The notes: generated from the letters alone by a model not told the origin. Counted from the stretch's first letter, positions 23,509 to 33,009 are shown. The stretch is 40,810 nt of DNA from Idiomarina xiamenensis 10-D-4 (GCF_000299895.1 NZ_AMRG01000019.1:1-40810), one strand, 5' to 3'. Program-made: numbers and translations.

Positions 23509-23916
23509 TTAAAGATGATAATCGCCGTTGCGCTCGGGTTGATTGAGCACCGCTAATACTTCCAGCGTAAAATGGCTATCGCGGTTCGGCCAGTAGATAC
23601 GGTCACCCTCCGCTAAACCAATCAATCCGCTACCCACATTGGATAAAATTGATAGGTGCTGCTGCGCATTGCGCCAATCCTTTGGATAACACAAGGTGCG
23701 CTCAAAGCTAGCGCCGCTTTCCACAATACGAAAGCGTAAGGTCGAGTTCATCGACACCCGTTCGGGTGGAATGGCCTTGGGGACTAACACCAATGCCCGG
23801 CTGAGTTCTTGCTCTAATAACTCATGGACTTGTTCATTGATCACATCTTCATCAAGTAAACGTTCAATACGACAGACGTCCAACTCGGACAACACAATAC
23901 TCGGTAAGGGTTGCAT
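23509..23916 (-). CDS. rnk: Rnk-like nucleoside diphosphate kinase regulator
   Basis: This 135-residue cytoplasmic protein has the Rnk layout: a short N-terminal helical coiled coil (about 8-45) and a GreA/GreB-like C-terminal domain with VSMNSTLRFRIVESG and NVGSGLIGLAEGDRIYWP. The segment SNVGSGLIGLAEGD corresponds to the conserved Gre C-terminal motif. Rnk binds RNA polymerase near the secondary channel and in E. coli and Pseudomonas affects Ndk levels; its N-terminal arm is too short to trigger RNA cleavage. AAGGAA lies about seven bases before the ATG. It is transcribed alone; no partner gene is near. Confidence 0.88.
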   Translation of the reverse strand: MQPLPSIVLSELDVCRIERLLDEDVINEQVHELLEQELSRALVLVPKAIPPERVSMNSTLRFRIVESGASFERTLCYPKDWRNAQQHLSILSNVGSGLIGLAEGDRIYWPNRDSHFTLEVLAVLNQPERNGDYHL

Positions 23917-24160
23917 GATTATTTCCTTTTCACACTGCTAAATTCTGAGATTAACTAGGCGCTATAGAGGGTGTTTCTGAGATTCGAACAACAAGAAGAG
24001 AAAACACGAATACGGCCGGCCGTATCCGCGCTATTGATACGACCGGCTTAAGTTGGACAGGTGTGTGCAAATGCCCTGCGGGCAGCGGGATTAAACATCA
24101 GTGATATCCTTAAACTCAATATCCTTAATCTACCCCCTCCGGCGCTTAAGTCAAGCCAAC
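23917..24160. other. Intergenic region with a 16-base GC-rich palindrome
   Basis: No gene is seen in these 244 bases. ATACGGCCGGCCGTAT (24010-24025) is a perfect palindrome, and a related GATACGACCGGC follows at 24036-24047. The palindrome has no T-run and its role is unknown; an operator or a small mobile-repeat end are both possible. Confidence 0.3.
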
Positions 24161-24194
24161 AAAAAAAGCTGATACCGCAATAGGTATCAGCTTT
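24161..24194 (-). terminator. Rho-independent terminator after the serine hydrolase gene
   Basis: On the minus strand a 12-bp stem, AAAGCTGATACC with GGTATCAGCTTT (24183-24194 and 24165-24176) and a six-base loop, is followed by a run of seven T. It begins 23 bases after the hydrolase stop. Confidence 0.9.
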
Positions 24195-24216
24195 GTGTGC
24201 GGCGTTAAGTTATCGG

Positions 24217-26133
24217 CTAAGCGATATAATTCCAGCCTAAAATGTTCCAATAATAATAGAACAGCAGCATATACAGGCCGGCTAGGGTGACCAAACCATA
24301 ATAAATCTTGCGCCCCCAACTTAACTCACCAGCAACTAAGCTCTTAACCAACAACACCAGCGTCAGCAACGCCAATAAGCTAGCAATGATAGGGAAGATC
24401 AAGTTGGCTTTGAATAACCACGGAAAGCCGGTAAACAGTGCTTCGCCATAGCTGATCAAAATCACGCTGGTCAGTACCACAAAAGTGACGTTAGCCAGAC
24501 TGGTTAGCTGTGCACTGCGACGCAACCAACGCTGCGAGCCGCTCAATGTTTTGTAATGCTTGCGTTTATAGCACCAACTGATCAAAACATGAACGAACAA
24601 CAACAGACTAAGTAGCGGCAATAACACTTTAAAAGGCGTAGTCGCCAACAGCGGTGTGCGCTGTAACGACATAAACGGCAAGCTATCGTAATACATGGTC
24701 GTCATTTGACCTTGTTCATCGGGTACAAATGCGATCAGTTCATCACCATCGACTTGGCGAAACAGATTGTCGTCGATCTCGACATATTGGCGCGCATCAA
24801 ACGGGCCATCGACTAGTAGGGTATTATCTGCCGTGGGTGTCACACTGACGCCGCCGCTTAATAACCCCATCGCTTTTTCGATTGTACTGTCGTTACGACG
24901 CCAGAAAATATAGCTACCGGCATATTGTCCGGCACGCTCGGCAAAGTCGGCAGGCGCGGTCAGCTTTTCATCTTGATAGGGAAAATAATGGTCGTAAAAC
25001 TGCTCGATAAAAGCACCACGAGCCTGACTATCGGTGGTGGTCATGTAAGACACAAAAATACCCAACTGCTGTTCTTCATCCAACAATAAGTTGGAATGGA
25101 ACTGCATGGTGTCACCGCCGTGGCCGATCAACCGGTGACCATTGATGTGTTCTTCGTAAAAGCCATAAGCCATACCGCTTAAACGCTCATCGCCATGAAA
25201 TAACGGTGAGTGCATCAGCTGTGCGGTATCGGCTTGCAAAATACGCTGGCCATCTAGCACGCCGTTGTTTAAATGCGCCAGCATAAAACGCGCCATATCG
25301 TTTGCCGACGATGACATGGCGCCAGCCGGGCTAAATGAATCGATCATCTCGAACGGCTGCTCGCTTAACACGCCCTGCTCACGTATATAGCCTTTTACCA
25401 TATTAGCGCGAATGGTCTCGGGCAACGGCTCTTCGAAACTTGAGTTATGCATCGCCAACGGTTCAAAAATGTGACGTTGTACGTATTCGCTAAAGGGTTC
25501 ACCCGAGACGCGTTGCACAATCAATCCGGCCAGTGCGGTCGCGTAGTTAGAATACGACGACACTTTGCCCGGCGGATTTAACCGCGCTGGCATGTATTTT
25601 TGCATAGCCTGTTCTAAGGCAATGCCTTTATTCGGGTAATACTGAATCAAATAACCCAGCGCACCGTCCTCAAAACCGGCGGTGTGCGTCAGAATATGGC
25701 GCAGAGTAATGGGCTGTTCGAAGGTGTCAGGGATACGAAAATCAAGATACTGGTTAACATCGGCATCCAAATCCAGCTTACCCTGCTCATGTAACTGCAT
25801 CACTGCAGTCCAGGTAAACAACTTAGAAATAGAACCGATACGAAATAACGAGGTTTCCGCGTTGACCGGTTTGTCGGCGTCGTTATCGGCAATGCCGTAG
25901 CCTTTAGAAAAAATCAGTTGCCCTTGATGCACTACCGACACCGTCACCGCAGGAATTTCTAATACCGCGCGTTGCGCCTCGACGGTACCATCAATGTAGC
26001 TTTCGATATCTTCAAAAGACACGTCTTGTTGTGCGTTGGCGCTAACCGCTGGGGTTAACAACATCAGCCCCATCAGCACCGCACGACAGGCACGGGCAGG
26101 CAACGTGCTTACAGTAAAATCAGCGATCTGCAT
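24217..26133 (-). CDS. Exported class C serine hydrolase (S12 family) with C-terminal membrane domain
   Basis: This 638-residue protein has a signal peptide (to ANAQ) and a beta-lactamase/DD-peptidase domain at about 40-400. The Ser101-x-x-Lys104 pair is in RIGSISKLF, Tyr194-Ser-Asn196 in SYSNYA and the third motif HGG at 338-340. After a linker with beta structure come four membrane helices (about 505-638). Family S12 includes class C beta-lactamases, D-aminopeptidases, D-Ala-D-Ala carboxypeptidases and esterases, and the sequence alone does not decide among them. The four-helix tail would hold the enzyme at the inner membrane facing the periplasm. AAGGAG precedes the ATG by six bases. Divergent to a GntR regulator and near a dipeptide epimerase, a peptide-cleaving role (D-containing substrates) is favoured. 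Confidence 0.85.
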   Translation of the reverse strand: MQIADFTVSTLPARACRAVLMGLMLLTPAVSANAQQDVSFEDIESYIDGTVEAQRAVLEIPAVTVSVVHQGQLIFSKGYGIADNDADKPVNAETSLFRIGSISKLFTWTAVMQLHEQGKLDLDADVNQYLDFRIPDTFEQPITLRHILTHTAGFEDGALGYLIQYYPNKGIALEQAMQKYMPARLNPPGKVSSYSNYATALAGLIVQRVSGEPFSEYVQRHIFEPLAMHNSSFEEPLPETIRANMVKGYIREQGVLSEQPFEMIDSFSPAGAMSSSANDMARFMLAHLNNGVLDGQRILQADTAQLMHSPLFHGDERLSGMAYGFYEEHINGHRLIGHGGDTMQFHSNLLLDEEQQLGIFVSYMTTTDSQARGAFIEQFYDHYFPYQDEKLTAPADFAERAGQYAGSYIFWRRNDSTIEKAMGLLSGGVSVTPTADNTLLVDGPFDARQYVEIDDNLFRQVDGDELIAFVPDEQGQMTTMYYDSLPFMSLQRTPLLATTPFKVLLPLLSLLLFVHVLISWCYKRKHYKTLSGSQRWLRRSAQLTSLANVTFVVLTSVILISYGEALFTGFPWLFKANLIFPIIASLLALLTLVLLVKSLVAGELSWGRKIYYGLVTLAGLYMLLFYYYWNILGWNYIA

Positions 26134-26456
26134 GCAGTTCTCCTTGCAACTTAGGTTGCAAATGCTTGTTGTTATTGTTGATTGGCGATTGAGTTAACGT
26201 TAAATCCACGCTGGCGTTGCGACGCAACAGGCTTAACGACTGCATAACGATCAATCGGTACTGCTAGTAGTCACTACAGCACAACGCCACCAAATTGTAC
26301 AGCCAAAATACAAATTAAGGCTGCAATATAATGAAAAAGCCGCCATAATGACTTAATAACGGTGCTGTTGATAGCGAAAGCTGACTATCTGGTTTAGGAT
26401 CAGCAGGCAGTCAGCAACACCATCAGTAACGCATGCTTAGCAAAAAAGAGAACCTC
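26134..26456. promoter_or_regulatory. Divergent promoter region of hydrolase and GntR genes with three dyads
   Basis: This 323-base gap lies between divergent genes. TTGCAAC-TTAG-GTTGCAA (26144-26161) touches the ribosome site of the hydrolase gene. GTTGCG-A-CGCAAC (about 26214-26226) shares the GTTGC/GCAAC core. TTGTA-N9-TACAA (26295-26313) is a further dyad of the kind GntR-family dimers bind. Any could be the operator of the neighbouring GntR protein. No gene is seen here. Confidence 0.45.
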
Positions 26457-27128
26457 ATGGATAACGCAGAAGAGCTCGACCCTTATGGCCTGATCATGGA
26501 TGCCATCGTGACGCAAACGCTGCCGCCCAGCCAAAAAGTGTCAGAAAATATTCTCAGCGAGACTTTTGGCATTAGCCGTACCATCGCACGTAACTTGATG
26601 GAACGTTTAGTGGCACAGCATTTCTTGGTTACCTTATCGCCCCGGGTCACCCAAGTAGCGCCGTTAACGCTGTTTGATATCCGCCAAAACTTCATGCTGC
26701 GTAAAATGCTGCTGCCAGAAGCGATTTCGATGACCGGCGCTAAGGCCGATTTTGCTAGAATTGATGCCCTGAACAAACAAATCCAAGAGTTGCTGCCGAT
26801 TCGCGACGACCAATCGTCGTTAAAGCTGTTAAAAGCTAACAAAGAACTGAATATGGCGCTGTGCGAAGCGGCTGGCTATCCGTTAATGACAGACTGGATA
26901 CGCCAGTTAGAAGACACCGCCATGCGCATTTACTGGATTTACATCAAAACCCAAAACGCTTTTCCCTATTCCGGCGAACAGCAAACACTGGCTTTAGAAT
27001 TGATCAAAAGCGACGACAAAAAGCGTATTAAAGCTTCGGCTTACGACATGATCGAACAGACCGAAGAACGCATGTTCAATGCCATCATCCAGAATAAGAA
27101 GTTTTACACTCAAGATTTAGTCTTATAA
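26457..27128 (+). CDS. GntR-family (FadR/VanR-like) transcription regulator
   Basis: This protein is about 223 residues. An N-terminal winged HTH (about 8-70; SENILSETFGISRTIARNLM) is preceded by the GntR phrase TQTLPPSQKVSE, and an all-helical FCD-type effector domain follows (about 80-215). FCD domains often bind organic acids through metal-ligating His/Asp residues; here KADFARID and NKELNMALCEAAGYP occupy those helices. ATG 26457 is preferred over 26433 since it begins the family N terminus. It is divergent from the serine hydrolase gene and convergent with a TonB receptor gene, placing it as the probable local regulator of the peptide locus. Effector unknown. Confidence 0.85.
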   Translation: MDNAEELDPYGLIMDAIVTQTLPPSQKVSENILSETFGISRTIARNLMERLVAQHFLVTLSPRVTQVAPLTLFDIRQNFMLRKMLLPEAISMTGAKADFARIDALNKQIQELLPIRDDQSSLKLLKANKELNMALCEAAGYPLMTDWIRQLEDTAMRIYWIYIKTQNAFPYSGEQQTLALELIKSDDKKRIKASAYDMIEQTEERMFNAIIQNKKFYTQDLVL

Positions 27129-27165
27129 AACGTCTGCAAGCAGGCATAGCGGCTACCAACGTGGA

Positions 27166-29424
27166 TCAGAACGAATAACTGAAGGACACGCCGATTTTAC
27201 GTGGTTGTAACGGAATAGCGGTAATATCCACCACGTCGGTTCCAGACACCGCGGTGGCGTTGTAGCGCGTGTAAGCCTGACGGTCAAACAAGTTGTTCAC
27301 GTACACGCTGACCGACAGATCCTGCCATTCAAAGCCAGCCGTTAAGTTAACCAGCGTATACGCATCGCTATTAACATTAACCGACGGATTGCTGGGGTCA
27401 CCATTGCTAAAGGCCGACACCGTTTCGTCTTTATAGCGCGCGTTCAGTGATAACCAACCATCGACGTTATCAGACACCGAATACCAATACTGTAAGCCCG
27501 ACGATACTGTCCATTTAGGTACGTTCGGCACCTGCGCACCTTTTTCGCCAAACAGTGTCGGCTCATCTTCGTTTAAGGTGCTATCGCTGTATGACAAACC
27601 CAAATTCCAGCTTAAGTCACGGTTAAATTGGTAGACTAACGAATTCTCAAAGCCTTTGACGGTAATACCGTTATCGGCGTTACCACCGGTGGTCACACCA
27701 AAAAAGGTGACATTGGTTTGAAAGTTCTTCCAGTCAATGTAATACAGCGCCGTTTCATAACTGAGCTTATCGTCCAACGCCGAACCCTTGACACCGACTT
27801 CGTAACTCCACAAGTCGTCTTGCTCGACCACCGGTTGCGATAACTGCTCGTTGGTGAATGGGTTATACACCGTCAGGTTGGCCGAAGCGGGGCGGTAACC
27901 GCTGGCTACCCGAGCATAAAAAGCGGTGTCGCTGCTCGGCCGATAACGCGCGGTTAGCAAGTACGTCTCGACGGTATCTTTGGCGGTATCCAAATTCTCC
28001 ACGCTCTCGCCGCCTAACAGCACACCATCCTGAATAAAGACCAACGACTGTTCGGTGCGCGAAATACGCATGCCCGCGGTGACATCAAAGTCGGGTCGCA
28101 GATAATAGGTGACATTACCGAACGCCGCGTATTCTTTATAGTCACTCGGAAAGGCAGCATAAACGGCTAAGATCTCGCCCGGCATACCGACTAGGTTTTG
28201 ATTATTTTGAGTTTCTTCGTGGGTATAAAACGCGCCCGCTAACCACTCAAACTGATCGCTGCTGACCGAGGTTAAGCGCACCTCGTGGGAGGTCTTCTCC
28301 GACCCAACGTCCAAGCTTAACGGCGCTGAGGTAATGGTACCCGGATCTAAACCCTCGACCTGCTCTAACAACGGACCGTACAACGACACCACATCTTGTT
28401 GGTTGTTACTCTCGTACTCGGCACGGCTACTGACTATATCAAGGTCAGCGAAGTCCATTGAATAGCGTAAGCTAGCCGACCATAAGGTCTGTGTTAATTC
28501 ATCGCTACCGTAAGCACTGTCTGATTTAAACTCACCATAGGTTTCCTCTTTATCGACATTAGCAATACGTACCGCCGAGCTTAAGCCGAATGATGACTCT
28601 TGGCGTAAGCCTTTAACACGAATACTGAGTTTATCGGTCGGTTTATAGAGCAAATCGGCGGAATAACCGTGGTCATCCGCTTCATTAGCATTTTCCCGGA
28701 TGACGTTACCATTAGCAGGATCGACTTGGTCAACATAACCGCCGTCATCACGCGAGTACGCCGATAAGGTCAGACCGAGCGTATCTTCGATCAGCGGAAA
28801 GCTATAAAAGCCGCGATACATCTGATTCATATCGCCGTTCTTGGTGTGCGAAAAATCAGCTGTTATCTGTCCCCGACCTTCGTACAATTCGGGCGCTTTG
28901 GTAATATATCTTACCGCACCGGCAATCGCGGTTGCGCCATATAACGTGCCTTGCGGTCCCTTGATCAACTCCACCCGCTCGATGTCGCCCAGTAAGCCAT
29001 CAAAGAACAAGCGGCCACCGGCGGCAAAACTGTTGTTACTGGTCAGCGGTACATCGTCTAGATAAATCGCCGTCACCGCCGAGTCATCTTGCTGGGTAAC
29101 ACCGCGGGCACTGATGCTACCGCGGCCTTGTTGACCAGTAACACTACTAAAATAAAAGCCTGGAGCCTGCTCGATGACATCGGTCACCGAGGTCATCCCG
29201 CGCTTTAAAAAATCATCGGGGTCGGCAGCCACTACCGCCGCCGGAACTTCTTGAATGGTTTCCACCCGCCGCGAGGTGGTCACTTCGATACGCTCAACCG
29301 ATTGTTCGGCGGCGTTATCGCTGACTTGCTGTGCTTGTGCTAGCGGCGACGCTAAGGCAAAAACCGGTAGGCTGTACAGTGAATAACCTATTGCGCGAGC
29401 CAGATACTTCATTGTTGTTGTCAT
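27166..29424 (-). CDS. TonB-dependent receptor of the peptide-epimerase locus
   Basis: This receptor is about 752 residues from ATG 29424 (GAGGG eight bases before; ATG at 29430 and 29412 are alternatives). It has a signal peptide ending AQAQQ, TonB-box region VERIEVTTSRR, plug motifs GRGSISARGVTQQDDSAVTA, YLDDVPLTSNN and LIKGPQGTLYGATAIAGAV, and a barrel ending IGVSFSYSF. It is of the broad group common in Alteromonadales and sphingomonads, where ligands are mostly unknown. No Fur box was seen upstream. It is divergent from the dipeptide epimerase gene and flanked by the GntR regulator, so a peptide or amino-acid derivative is the likely cargo. Confidence 0.88.
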   Translation of the reverse strand: MTTTMKYLARAIGYSLYSLPVFALASPLAQAQQVSDNAAEQSVERIEVTTSRRVETIQEVPAAVVAADPDDFLKRGMTSVTDVIEQAPGFYFSSVTGQQGRGSISARGVTQQDDSAVTAIYLDDVPLTSNNSFAAGGRLFFDGLLGDIERVELIKGPQGTLYGATAIAGAVRYITKAPELYEGRGQITADFSHTKNGDMNQMYRGFYSFPLIEDTLGLTLSAYSRDDGGYVDQVDPANGNVIRENANEADDHGYSADLLYKPTDKLSIRVKGLRQESSFGLSSAVRIANVDKEETYGEFKSDSAYGSDELTQTLWSASLRYSMDFADLDIVSSRAEYESNNQQDVVSLYGPLLEQVEGLDPGTITSAPLSLDVGSEKTSHEVRLTSVSSDQFEWLAGAFYTHEETQNNQNLVGMPGEILAVYAAFPSDYKEYAAFGNVTYYLRPDFDVTAGMRISRTEQSLVFIQDGVLLGGESVENLDTAKDTVETYLLTARYRPSSDTAFYARVASGYRPASANLTVYNPFTNEQLSQPVVEQDDLWSYEVGVKGSALDDKLSYETALYYIDWKNFQTNVTFFGVTTGGNADNGITVKGFENSLVYQFNRDLSWNLGLSYSDSTLNEDEPTLFGEKGAQVPNVPKWTVSSGLQYWYSVSDNVDGWLSLNARYKDETVSAFSNGDPSNPSVNVNSDAYTLVNLTAGFEWQDLSVSVYVNNLFDRQAYTRYNATAVSGTDVVDITAIPLQPRKIGVSFSYSF

Positions 29425-29657
29425 TATCATATCCCTCGTGGCGCAGCACTCGTTGCCCTTTGCTACGGGCAGAACTGAGCCTGTTGCGCTGCTATCGGTG
29501 AGTGAAACTGTTAACGAGAGTACCGGCTTAACCTCTCGACAAAAATCAATTAAACAGCTTTACTTGAGAATATAGCAGCGTTATTTTTGTTTTTCACGGT
29601 TTTTTATTGCTGAATCAAATTTCACCCGATAATAATCATAAACAACAGGTAATCCGT
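29425..29657. promoter_or_regulatory. Divergent promoter region of TonB receptor and dipeptide epimerase
   Basis: This 233-base gap becomes AT-rich towards the epimerase start. I see no Fur or Zur box and no clear copy of the dyads present before the hydrolase gene. It must hold promoters for both genes. Confidence 0.4.
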
Positions 29658-30764
29658 ATGAAAATCATCGCCGTGGACGTGGCTCTACTCAATATTGCCA
29701 TGACCGAACCCTGTAAAACGCCAATCGGCGTACTTGATGCCGCGCGTAACGTGGTGGTACGTATTCACACCGACAACGGTCTTAGCGGTTGGGGTGAAAC
29801 CAGCCCAATGTCGCCGATTACCGGTGACAGCCAACAAAGCAGCTATGCCTTAGGTCAAGAAATCGCTCCGTTGCTGCTACAGCAGGACGCCTTAGCCTGC
29901 GATGCGCGCCTGCGCCAGCTAACACAGTTTAGTCCCGCCGCAAGCTGTATTCGTAGCGCCTTTGATATGGCGCTTTATGACTTGCGCGCGCAACACGCTG
30001 GCTTGCCGCTTTACCGCTACTTGGGTGGCGAACATCGCCGTTTAGTCACCGACGCCACTATCGGTAATCAAGCCCGCGTCAGCGACACCGTCGATGCTGC
30101 CCTTGGCTGGGTCAAGCAGGGCTTTAGCGCGATCAAACTCAAAACCGGCCGCGCCGACTTAATCGATGTTGAACATGTTCGAGCGGTGCGCGAGGCGGTC
30201 GGCGACGAGGTCGCCATCCGCATCGACTGCAATCAGGGTTGGCATTACGCCGAAGCCATGGCGAACATTCGCGCGATGCAAGGGCTAAATCTGCAATACG
30301 TCGAACAACCTCTGGCGGCGTGGGATATCGACGGCTTCGCCCGACTACGAAAAGCCTCGCCTATCCCCATTTGCGCCGACGAAAGTGTGTTTAGCGACCA
30401 CGACGCACTGCGCTTAATCAAACAGGATGCCGTCGATTATCTGAATATCAAGCTGGCTAAGTCAGGTGGTATTGATACCGCGATAAAAATCAACAACCTT
30501 GCTCAGGCAGCCGGTCTTCGCTGTATGATAGGTTGCTTCGCCGAGAGTCGGTTAGGGTTAACCGCGGCAGCGCACTTCGCGATGGCGAAAAGCAATATTT
30601 GCTTTATCGACTTAGATGCCGGTTTTTGTTTAGCCGAGGACCCGGTTATCGGCGGCATGCATGCGCCCATCGAGGATGGTGGCGTCATCAGCCTATCCGA
30701 TAGCCCGGGTTTGGGTGCGACTATCGACGACAGCGCATTAACGCAATTACAGCAAGTGAGTTAA
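29658..30764 (+). CDS. Dipeptide epimerase (enolase superfamily), altered 20s loop
   Basis: This 368-residue protein is close to L-Ala-D/L-Glu epimerases such as B. subtilis YkfB. It has an N-terminal capping domain and a TIM barrel with catalytic AIKLKTG (Lys160, Lys162), metal ligands Asp190 (RIDCNQGW), Glu216 (VEQPL) and Asp241 (CADES), and the second base Lys265 (YLNIK). The dipeptide mark Asp318-x-Asp320 in FIDLDAG binds the amino terminus of the substrate. At YkfB Arg24, which reads the D-Glu side chain, this protein has Gly24 (CKTPIG against FKTALR), so another dipeptide is expected. ATG 29658 starts MKII as in YkfB. The DUF819 gene follows after 66 bases. Confidence 0.9.
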   Translation: MKIIAVDVALLNIAMTEPCKTPIGVLDAARNVVVRIHTDNGLSGWGETSPMSPITGDSQQSSYALGQEIAPLLLQQDALACDARLRQLTQFSPAASCIRSAFDMALYDLRAQHAGLPLYRYLGGEHRRLVTDATIGNQARVSDTVDAALGWVKQGFSAIKLKTGRADLIDVEHVRAVREAVGDEVAIRIDCNQGWHYAEAMANIRAMQGLNLQYVEQPLAAWDIDGFARLRKASPIPICADESVFSDHDALRLIKQDAVDYLNIKLAKSGGIDTAIKINNLAQAAGLRCMIGCFAESRLGLTAAAHFAMAKSNICFIDLDAGFCLAEDPVIGGMHAPIEDGGVISLSDSPGLGATIDDSALTQLQQVS

Positions 30765-30830
30765 ACCCGCAACACCTGCCATTCATAACAATAATCACCG
30801 TGTGCTAGCCACACGGTATAAGGAGCAGTG

Positions 30831-31967
30831 ATGATAGACTCGCCACCGGTGCTATTAATACTGGCGCTAATTTTTTTGATTGTCTGGTTTAGTTATCAGT
30901 GCGAGAAAACGCGTTGGGGTGCAAAAATATCGGCACCGCTGATCATATTGTTTCTCAGTTTTGCGTTAGGCAACCTCGGCGTTTTACCTAGCAAAACACC
31001 GGTTTACGATGCCATCAATAGTGTCCTCGTACCGCTCGCAATACCCTTGTTGCTGTTTAGCGCCGATATTAAACGTGCATTAACCGAATGCCGCGCTATG
31101 CTCGGCGCCTTTACGCTAGCGGTGGTGGCGACCATTATCGGCGCCGGCGTAGCCTTAAGCGTGCTCGACCTCGGTGTCTTTGAATCGGAAATCGTTGGTG
31201 TTCTCAGCGCCAGTTACATCGGTGGTAGCGCCAACTTTGTCGCCACAGCGCAAGCGGTGGGGTTTACCGACTCTTCTTGGTATTTATCGACGCTCACCGC
31301 CGACGCCATCGGCGCCATTTTCTTTTTGGGCGCGTTGATGCTGTTGCCCACCATCAACTTTATTAGCCGCCGTTTTAGCCATGCCAGCTTAACCGAACAA
31401 CAGCAGCAAGCGCGACCAGACGACGCCGTGCCACGCACCATCACCGAAGCCGGCGTGGTTGCCAGCCTGACCCTCAGCGCAGTAATTTGCGCAATAGGTT
31501 ACGCAATTGCCGCGCTGATCCCGGTCGAGGGCATGTTCATCATTGCCATTACGGTATTGTCGTTATTGTTTGCCAACTTTGCGCCACAGCGTTGGCGCGA
31601 CCAACTGCGCTTTGACTATCATGCTGGCACCATCTTTATGTATATCTTTTTTGCCGCCATCGGCGCCAGCGCCGATTTAAGCGTTATGGCCGCCTCGGCC
31701 ATCCCTATCGTTGGCTTTTTAGCGATACTGGTGATCGTGCATATTGTTATTCTGGTGGTGGTCGGCGCCTACTTTAAGTTCTCGTTAGCAGAACTGATGA
31801 TCGCATCCAGCGCCTGCATTTTGGGGCCATCTGCAGCAGCAGCCATTGCCGCCGGACAGGGTTGGCGACACTTAGTGAGTCCCGGCATGCTGGTGGGCGT
31901 GTTGGGTTATGCTATTGCCACCTTTATTGGCATTAGTATTACCTCGACGCTGCATGCCATTCTTTAA
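30831..31967 (+). CDS. DUF819 (YjcL-like) integral membrane protein, putative transporter
   Basis: This 378-residue protein has about ten to eleven membrane helices. It fits DUF819, with [19 protein letters not shown] near the start and repeated small-residue segments [18 protein letters not shown] and [19 protein letters not shown], the twin discontinuous-helix pattern of a transporter fold with two inverted repeats. The family has no proven substrate. AAGGAG lies five bases before ATG 30831; a GTG one codon earlier is too near. It follows the epimerase gene by 66 bases and is likely co-transcribed, so uptake of a dipeptide or its product is the natural guess. Its end overlaps the convergent nitronate monooxygenase gene by 29 bases. 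Confidence 0.85.
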   Translation: MIDSPPVLLILALIFLIVWFSYQCEKTRWGAKISAPLIILFLSFALGNLGVLPSKTPVYDAINSVLVPLAIPLLLFSADIKRALTECRAMLGAFTLAVVATIIGAGVALSVLDLGVFESEIVGVLSASYIGGSANFVATAQAVGFTDSSWYLSTLTADAIGAIFFLGALMLLPTINFISRRFSHASLTEQQQQARPDDAVPRTITEAGVVASLTLSAVICAIGYAIAALIPVEGMFIIAITVLSLLFANFAPQRWRDQLRFDYHAGTIFMYIFFAAIGASADLSVMAASAIPIVGFLAILVIVHIVILVVVGAYFKFSLAELMIASSACILGPSAAAAIAAGQGWRHLVSPGMLVGVLGYAIATFIGISITSTLHAIL

Positions 31968-33009
31968 CCAGCAAGGCCATCAGTTCGGCGGCCGGTAGTT
32001 GCCGCGCCAGCGCCGCGGCCTGACCCGCCCAATACGCGCCGAACTGCTCATTACCCTTAGCCAGCGCTGCCGCAGTCAGCGCTTTGCCGGCGTCATAAGC
32101 AATCGGGTAAGCCGGCAGCGCGGGCGCCTGCTGGCTATCGACCTCGCGATAAAAGCGATTAACGATGCCACGTGCCGGACGCCCTGAAATAGCACTGGTA
32201 ATAGCGGTGCGACCACTAGCCGCACCAGTTAATGCTTGTCGGTGACCCGCTTTGGCTGCCGATTCCGGGGTCAAAATAAATGCCGTACCAAGCTGCACGG
32301 CCTGTGCTCCCAATTGCAACGCCGCGGCGATAGCTTGACCATTCATGATGCCGCCAGCGGCAATCAGCGGTATTTGCAATTGCTCGTTAAGTTGCGTCAG
32401 CAATGCCATTAACCCCAACTCTAAATCGCCGTCTTCGGGCTTAAACACGCCGCGGTGACCGCCAGCCTCGGCTCCTTGTGCGACCACCGCGTCGATGCCC
32501 AACGCCTGTGCGACTAGCGCTTCGTCGAGCGTGGTGGCACAAGCGATGGTGACGATGCCTGCGTCGCTAAGCGCGTCGATGGCGGCTTGTGCCGGTAACC
32601 CAAAATGAAAACTGACCACGGCGGGGCGCTGCTGCAATAACAGTTGCAGCAGTTCGGGTTGCTCATCAAAACTTAAATAAGGCAGTTTTAAATGGCTTGG
32701 GGCGGTGGCGCCAAACTCGGCAAAAAAGGGTTGCAAGTGGCGAAGCCAAGCGGCTTCTTTATCGGCGTCGGCTTGTGCCGGTTGATGGCAGAAAAAGTTT
32801 AAATTAATCGGTTTATCGGTAAGTTTTCGCGTTGCCAGCAATTGCTGTTCAACTTGCTCGACACTGCTGGCGCCTAAGCCTAACGAACCTAAGCCGCCCG
32901 CATTGCTTACCGCGGCGGCTAATGCAGGGGTCGATACCCCGGCCATCGGCGCTTGAATGATCGGATATTGAATGCCCAATTGCTGCATAAAGCCTTGTTT
33001 AGGATGCAT
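31939..33009 (-). CDS. Nitronate monooxygenase (2-nitropropane dioxygenase family)
   Basis: This FMN-dependent TIM-barrel enzyme of about 356 residues oxidises toxic propionate 3-nitronate and similar nitronates. It has the class I features: [39 protein letters not shown] with the active-site His, and the phosphate-binding IPLIAAGGI and [14 protein letters not shown] 33009 has AGGAG seven bases before; the in-frame GTG at 33012 is less likely. It is transcribed toward the DUF819 gene and its end lies inside that gene's last codons. It need not be part of the peptide locus. Some relatives act as enoyl-ACP reductases (FabK), but the AGGHRG form favours the nitronate enzyme. Confidence 0.88.
   Translation of the reverse strand: MHPKQGFMQQLGIQYPIIQAPMAGVSTPALAAAVSNAGGLGSLGLGASSVEQVEQQLLATRKLTDKPINLNFFCHQPAQADADKEAAWLRHLQPFFAEFGATAPSHLKLPYLSFDEQPELLQLLLQQRPAVVSFHFGLPAQAAIDALSDAGIVTIACATTLDEALVAQALGIDAVVAQGAEAGGHRGVFKPEDGDLELGLMALLTQLNEQLQIPLIAAGGIMNGQAIAAALQLGAQAVQLGTAFILTPESAAKAGHRQALTGAASGRTAITSAISGRPARGIVNRFYREVDSQQAPALPAYPIAYDAGKALTAAALAKGNEQFGAYWAGQAAALARQLPAAELMALLVKEWHAASR

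Noticed and set aside
24217-26133. Acquired beta-lactamase resistance gene
   Set aside because: The S12 domain is fused to membrane helices and sits with an epimerase and GntR regulator, and has no mobile element near. A peptide-related role is likelier.
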